DNA of 64,000 bases from Streptomyces olivaceus (GTDB lineage Bacteria; Actinomycetota; Actinomycetes; Streptomycetales; Streptomycetaceae). Shown here one piece after another: positions 1-8,964 of this stretch. Location: the NCBI RefSeq assembly GCF_000721235.1, contig NZ_JOFH01000015.1, forward strand, positions 242,914-306,913, given 5' to 3'. The notes under the pieces were generated by a model that was not told the origin of the DNA, did not search any database, and saw only the letters and a list, made by a program, of their open reading frames with translations. Within the stretch, counting starts at the first letter, position 1. Each line of letters starts with the position of its first letter. A program made the translations under genes and the position numbers.

Positions 1-3000
1 GACCAGTGGGCGCTGTCCCTCGTCGCCGACGCGCTCGGTGAGGACGCGGACGCGAAGAAGCTGCGCGAGCAGGCGACGATGGCGACCGACAACCTCGTCA
101 AGCCCGGCGCCTGGACCGCGGACGACGGCACCGAGGTCGGCCTGCTCACCCCGCGCGACGGCGAGGGCGCCTGGCAGGGCGTCGACTACGAGAAGTTCGA
201 GGAGGCCAAGCTCTACCAGGGCACCCTCTGGCAGTACCACTGGTACGACGCGTACGACATGGGCGGCCTCATCGAGGCCATGGGCGGCGAGAAGGCGGGC
301 CGGGCCGCGATCCGGCACATGTTCGGCGAGGACTCGGACGCCGACGACGGCTCGACCATGCTGCACTCCAACGCCAACGAGATCGACCTCCAGGCGCCGT
401 ACCTCTTCAACTACGTCGGCGAGCCGAGCCTGACGCAGAAGTGGGTCCGCGCCATCTACACCGGTGAGACCTGGAACCGGTACATCGCGACCGGCTCCAC
501 GGGCGAAGCCCCCAGCTCCGGCGGCGAGTTCAGGCCTCCGGTCAAGACCAAGGCGTACGAACTCGCCCCGGACGGCTTCCTGCCGACCATGGACAACGAC
601 GCCGGCACCATGTCGACGATGTTCGTCGCCGCCGCCCTCGGGCTGTTCCCGGTGACGGCGGGCTCCAGCCAGTTCCAGATCGGCAGCCCGTTCTTCGACT
701 CGACGACGGTCCACTACGCGAGCGGCGCCGAGTTCACCGTCGAGGCCGACGGGGTCTCCCCGGACAACTACTACGTGCAGGGCGCCCGCCTGAACGGCAA
801 GCGGTTCTCGAACACGTGGCTGGACTACTCGCAGATCGTCGCCGGCGGCACCCTGAAGTTCGACATGGGCTCAGCGCCGTCGTCCTGGGGCGCCCGCACC
901 GAACCCGCGTACTCGCTGAACACCGACACCGGCGACGGTGACGACGGCTCCGCGCCGGGCAGGGGCACGACCGTGGTGTCCGCCCGCCCCGACAGCGTCG
1001 ACACCGCCGCGGACGGCACCGTCAAGGGGAACATCGAGCTGCGGCTGTCCGGGAAGGCGTCGTTCGCCGCACACGAGGGGACCAGCCTCACCCGGAGCGG
1101 CGCAGCGGGCGTCACCGGTCTCCCGGACGGCGTCGAGGCCGACCTGCGGGTCACCGGCAGACGCACGGCGTCGCTGCGGCTCACCGGAACGACGCAGACC
1201 GACGCCCGTCTCGGACTCACCTTCCGCGACCGGGCCTTCGCCCACGGCGTACCGGCCTCGACGGTGACCGGCGCCGGGGTGTCCGTGACCGACCCGCTGG
1301 TCGTCTCGGCCGCCGCGGTGCACCGCGGGAGCCTGGGCGCCCTCGTGGAGGAGGCCTCGCTGGTGCGCGAGGGCAACTACTCCGACGGCTCCTACGGTGT
1401 CTTCCGGACGGCGCTGGAACGCGCGCGGACCGCCCTCGCGGACGCCGACGCCGCCACGGGCACCCTCATGGCCGCGCACGACGCGCTGAAGTCCGCCATC
1501 GAGGCGCTCACCCTGGACGAGGGCGGTTACGCCGTCCTGCAGGCCGAGGACCCCGACAGCATGGAGGGCCCCAGCCTCGTGAAGGAGGCGTACCACTCGG
1601 ACGGCGACCTCGGCGGCGTCACCGAGGGGGCCTGGGAGCAGTACACGAACCTCGACTTCGGCGGAGTCGCCCCGCGCGGCGTCTCCGTGCGCTACGCCAA
1701 CGCACAGGCGCCGGAGGCGGAACCGAGCAGCGTCGACATCCACGCCGGGGACGCCGAAGGACCCGTCGTCGCCACCGTCTCCCTGCCCGGGACCGGCGGC
1801 TGGCAGTACTACACCACGGTGCAGGCGGCCGTCACCGACCCGCAGGCCCTGCTGGAGGCGCCGACCGCGACGTTCGTCTTCCACGCGCCGTCGGGACAGC
1901 AGTGGGTGTCGAACTTCGACTGGTACCAGTTCTCGCCCGCCGAGCCCGCCTCGTCCTCCCCGGTCACGACCCTCGCCACCCTCACCACGGCCAACACCAC
2001 GGCGACCGGCGACGGTTCGCTCCCGCTCAAGCTCAGCAACGGCGTCTTCGAGAACGTGACGAACGGCGCCTGGGCCGAGTGGCGGGGCACCGGCCTCGGG
2101 GACGGCGCCGACACCGTCACCGTCAGCTACGACAAGCCCCGCTCCCGCGCGGCCTCGGACTCGCACATCGAGCTGCGCCTGGGCGGCAGGGACGGCCCGG
2201 CCGCCGTGGACGTCCCCCTGGAGTACACCGGCTCGGGCTGGGGCACCGTCGCCACCACGAGCGTGCGGCTCGACCCGGAGACCTTCGGCGGCGCCCAGGA
2301 CGTGTACGCCGCCTTCGTCTCCGGCACCCAGACCGACGCCCAGCCCTACGTGGCCAACGTCTACTCGCTCACCCTGACGCGGGAGACGGACGCCCCGGTG
2401 GTGTTCGACGCCACGGCGTTCGGGGCGAGCAGCGGCGGCGGGCTCAAGAGCGAGCCGGCCACCTGGGACGGGGCGGGCTCCGCCACCAGCCTCGGCGGCA
2501 CCTACGACGGCGCCTGGCTCGACTACGGAGACATCGACTTCGGCACCGAGCCGAAGAACACCGTCACGTTCACCTACGTCAACAACTCCGCCCGCTGCGG
2601 CACCGGTTCCGCCGTCCAGGTCCACCTGGACTCCTTCGACGCGGACGCCCCTGGCACCCCGGACGCGACCGTCCCGCTGCCCGTCACCGGAAGCTCCTGG
2701 TCGTCGGGCGGGACCACCAGTCTGACGCTGCCGGAGGCGATCACCGGGACGCACTCCGTGCACCTGCGGCTGACGACGAACGCGGACTCCTCGCACCCCT
2801 ACGTCGCCAACCTCGGCCGGGTCGCCTTCGACCACGTCGAGGCACCCGCAGAGACGGACCTGTCGGCCCTGCGCAAGGCGGTGGAGCAGTACGGGGGCCT
2901 GGCCGAGCACAAGGACCGGTACGGCACGATCGACTTCGGGGTGTTCGCGCGCGAACTCGCCGCCGCCCGCGCCCTGCTAAACGCCGGCGACGCCACCCAG

Positions 3001-5448
3001 CTGGAGGCGGACCTGCAGACGCGCGGCCTCACCCTCGCCGCCAACCAGCTGGTCCCCCTCCCCCGGCTGAAACTGGAGAACCTGGTCGCCACCGCCTCCG
3101 CCCGCGCCGACGAGCGCTACACGGACGCCTCCTGGAAGGCGTTCACCACCGCGCTCACCGCCGCGAAGGAGACCGTCGCGGACGACGCCGCGTCGGACGC
3201 CACCCTCACGGCGCGGTACACGTCCCTCGACAGGGCCATGTCGGCGCTCAGGACGAAGCACAGGACGGTGCCGGCCGCGCCCGGCGCCGTGTCGGCGACC
3301 GCGTCCGGCACGAGCGTGCAGGTCACCTGGTCCGCGCCCGAGGACGACGGCGGTTCGCCGGTCACCGGCTACGAGGTCACCCTCGGCGGCGGCCGCCAGG
3401 TCGAGATCGCCGACCCGGCGAGCCGCAGCACGGTGTTCACCCTGCTGGCGGACGGCACGTCGCACACGGCGCGCGTCCGCGCGGTGAACGCGCTCGGCGA
3501 CTCGGCCCCCAGCGCCCCGACCCGGCCGGTCGTCACCGGCGACAACCGGCCCCAGCCCCCGACCGTCACCGGCGTGGTCACCGACGGCAAGCGGGTCCGG
3601 GTGACCTGGCGGCCGGCGGGCGACGGCGGATTCCCCGTCCTCGGCTACACCGTGGCCCTCGACGACGGAACCACCGCGCACGTGTCGGGCACCACGGACT
3701 CGGCGCTGCTCACCACCGCGGGCGGGGCGAAGGCGCACACCGCCACCGTCACCGCCCGCACCCTCGCCGGTACCTCGGCCGACCCCGCGCCGAAGGCCGC
3801 GGCCACGGCGGACACCGGGACCGCGACGGGCACCGGGACGGGCACCGGGACCGCGGCAGCCTCCGATCCGGCGGACTACGAGCCGGCCCCGTTCCCGGAC
3901 GACGTGCTGGACGCCGCCTACCCGTCGGACGAGTGGCCGCGGACCGGCGACGGCGGCGACTACTTCACCAACCTGCTCAGCGGTTTCGACGACCTCGGCC
4001 CCGGCACCCTCGGCGCCAACGGCGAACTGCCCGAGGGCAGTGAACTCGGCGCCGAGAACGACGAGATCACCGTCGCCGTCAACAACGCGGCCACGCAGAA
4101 GCAGGTCGACCGCGCCGAGGTGGACGCCTCGAACAGCGCCACCGTCACCATGGCCGACGGCCTGGGCTCCCGCCTGGGCCCGATCTACGGCGAAGCCCTG
4201 AAGGAAGGGCAACTGCCCAAGACGAGCGCGCTGTTCTCCCGTGTCGCCGAGAACCTCGACACCCATGACGCGGCGAAGAACCGCTGGAACTACCTGCGCC
4301 CCTACGTCCGGCTCGGCTTCGCCGGCGACGGCGGCCGCATCTACGAGTCCGAGGACAGCTCGTACGACGGCCTCGCGAAGCAGGGTTCGTATCCGAGCGG
4401 CCACACCTACGGCGGCTACGAGGCCGGGACGATCCTCGCCACGCTGCTGCCCGACCTGGCGCCGTCCATCCTCGCCCGCACCTCCGAGTACGGGGACAAC
4501 CGCCTCGTCCTCGGCTTCCACTACCCGCTCGACGTCATGGGCGGCCGCATCACCGCCCAGGCCACCGTGGCGCACCGCTGGGCGGACCCCGCGTTCGGCA
4601 AGCTGCTGCAACAGGCCCACACGGAGATCGAGAACGTGCTGCTGGCGCGGTGCGAGGAGGAGGGCTACGGCGACACGCTCACGGCCTGCGCGGGCGCTCC
4701 CTACGCCGGTCTGGGCACGGCGGAGACCGTCGACCTCTACACGCGGCGGCTGTCCTACGGGTTCTCGCAGGTCGGCGAGGCCGGCCAGGCCCTCCAGGCA
4801 CCGTCCGACGCGGCGGCGCTGCTGATCACGGCCTTCCCCGACCTCACCGAGGAGCAGCGGACCCAGGTCGTCGAGCAGACCGCGACGGACTCCGGCCTGC
4901 CCCTCGACCTCACCGGTACCGGCGGGCCGAGCTGGCAGCGGATCAACCTGGCGGCGGCGATGGCGGCGGACGTCACCGTCGGCGCCGACGGGTCGGTCAC
5001 GGTGACCAACTTCCCGGACGCCACGCGGGCCGCTGTCGCCGACGCCTCGGCGCTCACCGTGGGAGGCGTTCCCCTCGACGGGTTCGATCCCGGGGTGGGC
5101 ACGTACGTCATGGACTGGCCGAAGCACGGGAGGATCCCGGCCGTGGGCGCGGTGGCGGCCGAGTCCGGTGCCCGGGTGAAGGTCACCGACGGCAGCCGGA
5201 CCGTGTCGTCCTCGCGTCCCGGCTTCACCGCCCGGACCGTCACGGTGACCTCCGCCGACGGCGAGCACAGCCGGACGTACACGGTCGGGTTCCAGCGGAC
5301 GGACCACGACCACCGGCCGCCCTGGTCCGGCGGACCGGGCGGCCCCGGCGAACACGGCGATCCCTGGAGCCGGGGCGGCCGCGGCGGTCCCGACGGCACC
5401 GGGCTCTGGTCCCCGGCCCGGGAGTGGGAGGACGCCCGGGGCCGGTGA
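1..5448 (+). CDS. GH92 alpha-mannosidase C-terminus fused to CBM6-like, FN3 and PAP2 acid phosphatase modules (5' end outside window)
   Basis: The reading frame is open from base 1, so the start lies upstream; about 1815 residues are visible. Bases 1-890 encode the end of a GH92 (alpha-1,2-mannosidase family) catalytic domain, recognisable from the FLPTMDNDAGTMS motif and the AALGLFPV stretch. Next come up to three CBM6-like beta-sandwich modules (about 1520-1960, 1990-2390 and 2400-2850) with spacer helices, then two FN3 modules (about 3265-3800) and a Thr/Gly linker. Bases about 3870-4640 carry a class A/PAP2 acid phosphatase domain with all three signature motifs: KNRWNYLRP near 4276, PSGH at 4393-4404 and GFHYPLDVMGGR near 4513. 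The protein ends with an Ig-like segment and a Gly/Pro-rich tail without a sortase signal. GH92 enzymes of this type are secreted. The fusion suggests joint removal of phosphate and mannose from phosphomannans (inference). Confidence 0.88.
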   Translation, partial: DQWALSLVADALGEDADAKKLREQATMATDNLVKPGAWTADDGTEVGLLTPRDGEGAWQGVDYEKFEEAKLYQGTLWQYHWYDAYDMGGLIEAMGGEKAGRAAIRHMFGEDSDADDGSTMLHSNANEIDLQAPYLFNYVGEPSLTQKWVRAIYTGETWNRYIATGSTGEAPSSGGEFRPPVKTKAYELAPDGFLPTMDNDAGTMSTMFVAAALGLFPVTAGSSQFQIGSPFFDSTTVHYASGAEFTVEADGVSPDNYYVQGARLNGKRFSNTWLDYSQIVAGGTLKFDMGSAPSSWGARTEPAYSLNTDTGDGDDGSAPGRGTTVVSARPDSVDTAADGTVKGNIELRLSGKASFAAHEGTSLTRSGAAGVTGLPDGVEADLRVTGRRTASLRLTGTTQTDARLGLTFRDRAFAHGVPASTVTGAGVSVTDPLVVSAAAVHRGSLGALVEEASLVREGNYSDGSYGVFRTALERARTALADADAATGTLMAAHDALKSAIEALTLDEGGYAVLQAEDPDSMEGPSLVKEAYHSDGDLGGVTEGAWEQYTNLDFGGVAPRGVSVRYANAQAPEAEPSSVDIHAGDAEGPVVATVSLPGTGGWQYYTTVQAAVTDPQALLEAPTATFVFHAPSGQQWVSNFDWYQFSPAEPASSSPVTTLATLTTANTTATGDGSLPLKLSNGVFENVTNGAWAEWRGTGLGDGADTVTVSYDKPRSRAASDSHIELRLGGRDGPAAVDVPLEYTGSGWGTVATTSVRLDPETFGGAQDVYAAFVSGTQTDAQPYVANVYSLTLTRETDAPVVFDATAFGASSGGGLKSEPATWDGAGSATSLGGTYDGAWLDYGDIDFGTEPKNTVTFTYVNNSARCGTGSAVQVHLDSFDADAPGTPDATVPLPVTGSSWSSGGTTSLTLPEAITGTHSVHLRLTTNADSSHPYVANLGRVAFDHVEAPAETDLSALRKAVEQYGGLAEHKDRYGTIDFGVFARELAAARALLNAGDATQLEADLQTRGLTLAANQLVPLPRLKLENLVATASARADERYTDASWKAFTTALTAAKETVADDAASDATLTARYTSLDRAMSALRTKHRTVPAAPGAVSATASGTSVQVTWSAPEDDGGSPVTGYEVTLGGGRQVEIADPASRSTVFTLLADGTSHTARVRAVNALGDSAPSAPTRPVVTGDNRPQPPTVTGVVTDGKRVRVTWRPAGDGGFPVLGYTVALDDGTTAHVSGTTDSALLTTAGGAKAHTATVTARTLAGTSADPAPKAAATADTGTATGTGTGTGTAAASDPADYEPAPFPDDVLDAAYPSDEWPRTGDGGDYFTNLLSGFDDLGPGTLGANGELPEGSELGAENDEITVAVNNAATQKQVDRAEVDASNSATVTMADGLGSRLGPIYGEALKEGQLPKTSALFSRVAENLDTHDAAKNRWNYLRPYVRLGFAGDGGRIYESEDSSYDGLAKQGSYPSGHTYGGYEAGTILATLLPDLAPSILARTSEYGDNRLVLGFHYPLDVMGGRITAQATVAHRWADPAFGKLLQQAHTEIENVLLARCEEEGYGDTLTACAGAPYAGLGTAETVDLYTRRLSYGFSQVGEAGQALQAPSDAAALLITAFPDLTEEQRTQVVEQTATDSGLPLDLTGTGGPSWQRINLAAAMAADVTVGADGSVTVTNFPDATRAAVADASALTVGGVPLDGFDPGVGTYVMDWPKHGRIPAVGAVAAESGARVKVTDGSRTVSSSRPGFTARTVTVTSADGEHSRTYTVGFQRTDHDHRPPWSGGPGGPGEHGDPWSRGGRGGPDGTGLWSPAREWEDARGR

Positions 5449-5457
5449 CCACCGCAG

Positions 5458-5493
5458 GGGCCCGTCCGGGCCGGGAACACGCCGGACGGGCCC
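5458..5493 (+). terminator. Hairpin terminator after the GH92 fusion gene
   Basis: A perfect 12-bp stem (GGGCCCGTCCGG at 5458-5469 paired with its complement at 5482-5493) and a 12-nt loop start 9 bases after the stop codon. There is no long T tract, as is usual for Streptomyces terminators. Confidence 0.7.
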
Positions 5494-5529
5494 GCTGTTG
5501 TCTCCGGGTGCGGAACGGAGGCGCAAACG

Positions 5530-6594
5530 GTGCACGGTGAATACAAGATCCCCGGCGGCAAGCTGGTCGTGGTGGACGTCGAGGCCGAGGGCGGCGTACT
5601 GCGGCAGGTGCGCGTGGCCGGCGACTTCTTCCTGGAGCCGGACGAGGCCCTGGAGGCCGTGAACCGCGCCCTCGAAGGCGCCCCGGCGGACACCGGCGCG
5701 GCGGGACTGGCCGCGCGGATCGACGCGGCGCTGCCCGAGGGCACCGTGATGTACGGGCTGACCTCGGAAGGCGTCGGCGTCGCCGTGCGCCGCGCCCTCG
5801 CGCACGCCACCGACTGGACGGACTACGACTGGCAGCTGATCCACGAGGGGCCCCAGTCCCCCGCGCTGCACATGGCACTGGACGAGGTGCTGACCGCCGA
5901 GGTCGCGGCGGGCCGGCGCCCGCCGACGCTGCGGGTGTGGGAGTGGGGCTCACCGGCGGTCATCATCGGCAGCTTCCAGTCCCTGCGCAACGAGGTGGAC
6001 GCCGAGGCCGCCGCCCGCCACGGCATCGAGGTGGTGCGCCGGATCTCCGGCGGCGGCGCGATGTTCGTGGAGCCCGGCAACACCATCACCTACTCCCTGT
6101 CGGTGCCGGAGGCACTGGTGCAGGGCCTCTCCTTCCAGGACAGCTACGCCTACCTCGACGACTGGGTGCTGGGCGCCCTCGGCGAGATGGGCATCCGCGC
6201 CTGGTACCAGCCGCTGAACGACATCGCCACCGACCAGGGCAAGATCGCGGGCGCCGCCCAGAAGCGCGTCGTGGGCCCCGGCGGCGGCCCCGGCGCCGTG
6301 CTGCACCACGTGACCATGTCGTACGACATCGACGCGGACAAGATGCTGGAGGTGCTGCGCATCGGCCGGGAGAAGATGTCCGACAAGGGCACGAGGAGCG
6401 CCAAGAAGCGGGTCGATCCGCTCCGCCGCCAGACCGGCCTCCGCCGCGAGACCGTCATCGACCGCATGCTCGACTCCTTCCGAGCCCGCTACGGCCTCAC
6501 CACCGGCCACGTCACCCCCGGGGAAATGGCGCGCGCCGAAGAGCTGGCCGGGGCCAAGTTCACCGACCCGCGCTGGACGGCCCGCATCCCCTGA
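5530..6594 (+). CDS. lplA: Lipoate-protein ligase A family protein with N-terminal accessory domain
   Basis: The 354-residue protein belongs to the biotin/lipoate ligase (BPL/LplA/LipB) fold, which transfers lipoate through lipoyl-AMP to lipoyl domains of 2-oxoacid dehydrogenases and the glycine cleavage H protein. Residues 1-95 resemble the accessory lipoate-ligase domain, here at the N-terminus. The catalytic domain (about 105-335) shows RRISGGGAMF, the family's RRxSGGGxV motif, and NDIATDQGKIAGAAQKR, which contains the lysine that contacts lipoyl-AMP. The GTG start at 5530 follows GGAGG. The gene is a single transcription unit after a terminator, and it is probably the last housekeeping gene before the biosynthetic cluster. 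Confidence 0.85.
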   Translation: MHGEYKIPGGKLVVVDVEAEGGVLRQVRVAGDFFLEPDEALEAVNRALEGAPADTGAAGLAARIDAALPEGTVMYGLTSEGVGVAVRRALAHATDWTDYDWQLIHEGPQSPALHMALDEVLTAEVAAGRRPPTLRVWEWGSPAVIIGSFQSLRNEVDAEAAARHGIEVVRRISGGGAMFVEPGNTITYSLSVPEALVQGLSFQDSYAYLDDWVLGALGEMGIRAWYQPLNDIATDQGKIAGAAQKRVVGPGGGPGAVLHHVTMSYDIDADKMLEVLRIGREKMSDKGTRSAKKRVDPLRRQTGLRRETVIDRMLDSFRARYGLTTGHVTPGEMARAEELAGAKFTDPRWTARIP

Positions 6595-6762
6595 CGCGAG
6601 GTGCCGCCGAACGGGGAACGGCCATGTCGAAATCCACCAATTTCTCGGCTTCCAATGGTGTGCCGCTCCAGCTTCCTGCATGATGCCGGAGGCGGCGGAA
6701 GAACATGATCGAGGACGCCCCGGAGTGCTGCTTGACACTCCGTTCCGGAATCCACGATTCAA

Positions 6763-6779
6763 AGGAAGTCGAACTTCCT
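6763..6779. promoter_or_regulatory. 17-bp palindrome upstream of the first SARP gene
   Basis: The site AGGAAGT-CGA-ACTTCCT is a perfect inverted repeat with 7-bp arms, 72 bp before the SARP start. A TTGACA hexamer lies 26 bp upstream at 6732-6737, but no convincing -10 follows it. It could be an operator for an outside regulator or for autoregulation. The local sequence is noticeably more AT-rich than its neighbours. Confidence 0.4.
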
Positions 6780-6851
6780 GTTCCGCATTGAAGTAACGCA
6801 GTCTTCACGCCCGCACAAACGGGGGCTCACTTCACTGAAGGTGGGAATCGG

Positions 6852-8927
6852 GTGGAATTTCGCGTTCTCGGTCCGATCGAAATAAGAACAGAAGAACAAA
6901 CGGTTCTCCTGGACGGGAAAAAGCCGAAGACGATACTGGCCGCTCTCTTACTGGAAAATGGCCGCGTCGTGTCCGACTCACGTCTGCGCGACATGACATG
7001 GGGCCCCAGACAGCCGGCCACGGTCGACCAGCAGCTGTACGGCTACGTGTCCCGGCTGCGCAAACTCGTCGGCCCGGGCGCCTCGATCACCCGCCGCAAG
7101 CCCGGGTACAGCCTCAGCCTCCACGACTCGCTTCTCGACTCCACGGAGTTCGGCCGTCTCGCCGGCCTCGGGTACCGCGAGTTGCGAGCGAACCGTCATG
7201 AATCCGCGACCAGGCACCTTTCCGCGGCACTGGCCCTCTGGCGGGGTCCCGCGCTGGAGGATGTGACCGACTTCCTCAGCCAGAACGAGTTGCCACATCT
7301 CGAAGAAGCCCGTATGGCCGCGGTGGAAGGCCGTATAGAGGCGGATCTCGCCCTGGGACGGCACCAGGAACTCATCGGCGAGCTGACCAACCTGGTCGAA
7401 GCACACCCGGGGCGCGAGCGGCTCCGCGCCCAACTGATGACGGCACTTTTCAGGTCGGACCGGCAGGCCGACGCACTGACCGAGTACCATCGCGGCCGCG
7501 CTTTTCTCTCCGAGGAACTCGGAGTGGATCCGAGTTCCGCACTCAACAGCGTTTTCCAGGCCATCCTCGCCGGAGATCCGAAGATTTCGGCTCCCTCCGC
7601 GCCCGCCCGTCGCATCCAGGTACGGAGCCACGCCGATTTCGTGCCGCGAATGCTGCCTCCGGATATACCTGATTTCGTCGGCAGGGAAGAACAGAGGAGC
7701 GAGCTGAAGGCGTATCTGGGAGCGCACACCGGAAAAGTCGCGCCGATCGTGGTGACCGGTATGGGCGGCATCGGAAAGAGCACGCTCGCCGTTTCGGCAG
7801 CCTGGTCGAGCCACGACAGGTTCCCCGACGGCCAGTTGTACATGGACCTCGGTGGCACGGAGGCGCCCAAGGACCCCTACCACGTCATGGGACTCTTTCT
7901 TCAGGCCCTGGGCGAGCCCGGGCACCTCGCGTTCTCCTCCATGGACGAACGCGTCCAGCTGTACCGCAGCCTCCTGGCGGGCCACAGGACCCTGGTGCTC
8001 CTCGACAACGCCTCCGACGAGCGGCAGGTGCGGCCGCTGCTGCCGTCCGCGTCCGGCAGCAGCGTGGTCATCACCGGCCGTTCGGGCTTCAACACGCTGG
8101 AGGGCGCCCATGTCGTGCACGCGGCTCCCCTGCGACTGGACACCAGTCTCAGCCTCCTGGCCGGGGTGGCCGGAGCAGGCAGGGTCACGGCGGAACCGAA
8201 CGCGGCCTGCGGCCTCGCCGCCATGAGCGGCGGACTGCCCCTGGCCCTGCGGGCGATCGCGGGACGTCTGACGGCGAAGCCGCACTGGTCGCTGGCCAAA
8301 CTCGAAGGCCGCCTGCTCCACGGCCCGCATCCACCGCTGGACGAGTTGTGCATCGCGAACATCGATCTACGGGCCAGCGTCCGGGCGAGTTACTCGCCCC
8401 TGTCGCCACAGGCCAAGACCGCTCTTCGCATGCTGTCGCTGCTTCCCGTTCCCGACATACCGGTGAGTCTGGCCGCTCGTGCCCTGGAGATCAGCAGACC
8501 GGAGGCGGAGGACGCCTTGGAGGAACTGGTCGACGCCAGGCTGCTCCAGGCACGGAAGCCGACGGCCGAGGTGTGGCTGCGCTATCGCATGCACCCGGTG
8601 GTGCGGATGTTCGCCGTTGAGCAGGCGGAGGCTCAGGACAGCGCCGACGCATGGCGGGACGTCGTCGGTCGCACGGCGGGGAGCTGGCACCGCTACACAC
8701 AGAAGTCCGGTGCCGAGGCCCTGCGCGGCGTTCCCGGTCCGGACCCCGTCCGGGACCACCGCCTCCGTCGGCCCGTTCGGGACGTCCCGGACCTCGCCCG
8801 TCCCCTGCGCGAGGCCCGTTCCTCGGGCTGGGACCTCGCCGCCTCGGCGTTCGCCCGCATGGTGGCCGTGCACCCCTGCCTCAGTGAGGCGTACGAAGCC
8901 GTACTGACGCTCTCGCCCTTCTCTTGA
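6852..8927 (+). CDS. SARP-family transcriptional activator with NB-ARC domain (TTA codon)
   Basis: The 691-residue protein has an OmpR-like winged-helix DNA-binding domain (about 1-95), a bacterial transcriptional activation domain (BTAD, about 100-245) and an NB-ARC ATPase with the Walker A motif GMGGIGKST (about 300-308) and the Walker B motif LVLLDNA. It lacks the long C-terminal TPR array of AfsR. SARPs bind direct repeats near the -35 of cluster genes and recruit RNA polymerase, so this is the likely pathway-specific activator. The GTG start is preceded by GAAGGTGGGAA. Codon 33 (6948-6950) is TTA, the only TTA I found in the cluster genes, which suggests control by the bldA leucyl-tRNA. 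The first part of the gene uses more A/T-ending codons than surrounding genes. Confidence 0.9.
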   Translation: MEFRVLGPIEIRTEEQTVLLDGKKPKTILAALLLENGRVVSDSRLRDMTWGPRQPATVDQQLYGYVSRLRKLVGPGASITRRKPGYSLSLHDSLLDSTEFGRLAGLGYRELRANRHESATRHLSAALALWRGPALEDVTDFLSQNELPHLEEARMAAVEGRIEADLALGRHQELIGELTNLVEAHPGRERLRAQLMTALFRSDRQADALTEYHRGRAFLSEELGVDPSSALNSVFQAILAGDPKISAPSAPARRIQVRSHADFVPRMLPPDIPDFVGREEQRSELKAYLGAHTGKVAPIVVTGMGGIGKSTLAVSAAWSSHDRFPDGQLYMDLGGTEAPKDPYHVMGLFLQALGEPGHLAFSSMDERVQLYRSLLAGHRTLVLLDNASDERQVRPLLPSASGSSVVITGRSGFNTLEGAHVVHAAPLRLDTSLSLLAGVAGAGRVTAEPNAACGLAAMSGGLPLALRAIAGRLTAKPHWSLAKLEGRLLHGPHPPLDELCIANIDLRASVRASYSPLSPQAKTALRMLSLLPVPDIPVSLAARALEISRPEAEDALEELVDARLLQARKPTAEVWLRYRMHPVVRMFAVEQAEAQDSADAWRDVVGRTAGSWHRYTQKSGAEALRGVPGPDPVRDHRLRRPVRDVPDLARPLREARSSGWDLAASAFARMVAVHPCLSEAYEAVLTLSPFS

Positions 8928-8964
8928 GCCCGCGTCACCATCACGGATCACGGAGGACCGAACC

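Noticed and set aside
871..5871. Long minus-strand open frames opposite the GH92 fusion gene
   Set aside because: They are antisense shadows in very high G+C DNA, with Arg/Gly/Val-rich low-complexity translations, and overlap a gene with clear domains.
6624..6683. 19-residue ORF (MSKSTNFSASNGVP...) with a GGGGA site between lplA and the first SARP gene
   Set aside because: Too short and without a recognisable leader or RiPP precursor pattern or partner enzyme. It could be chance.
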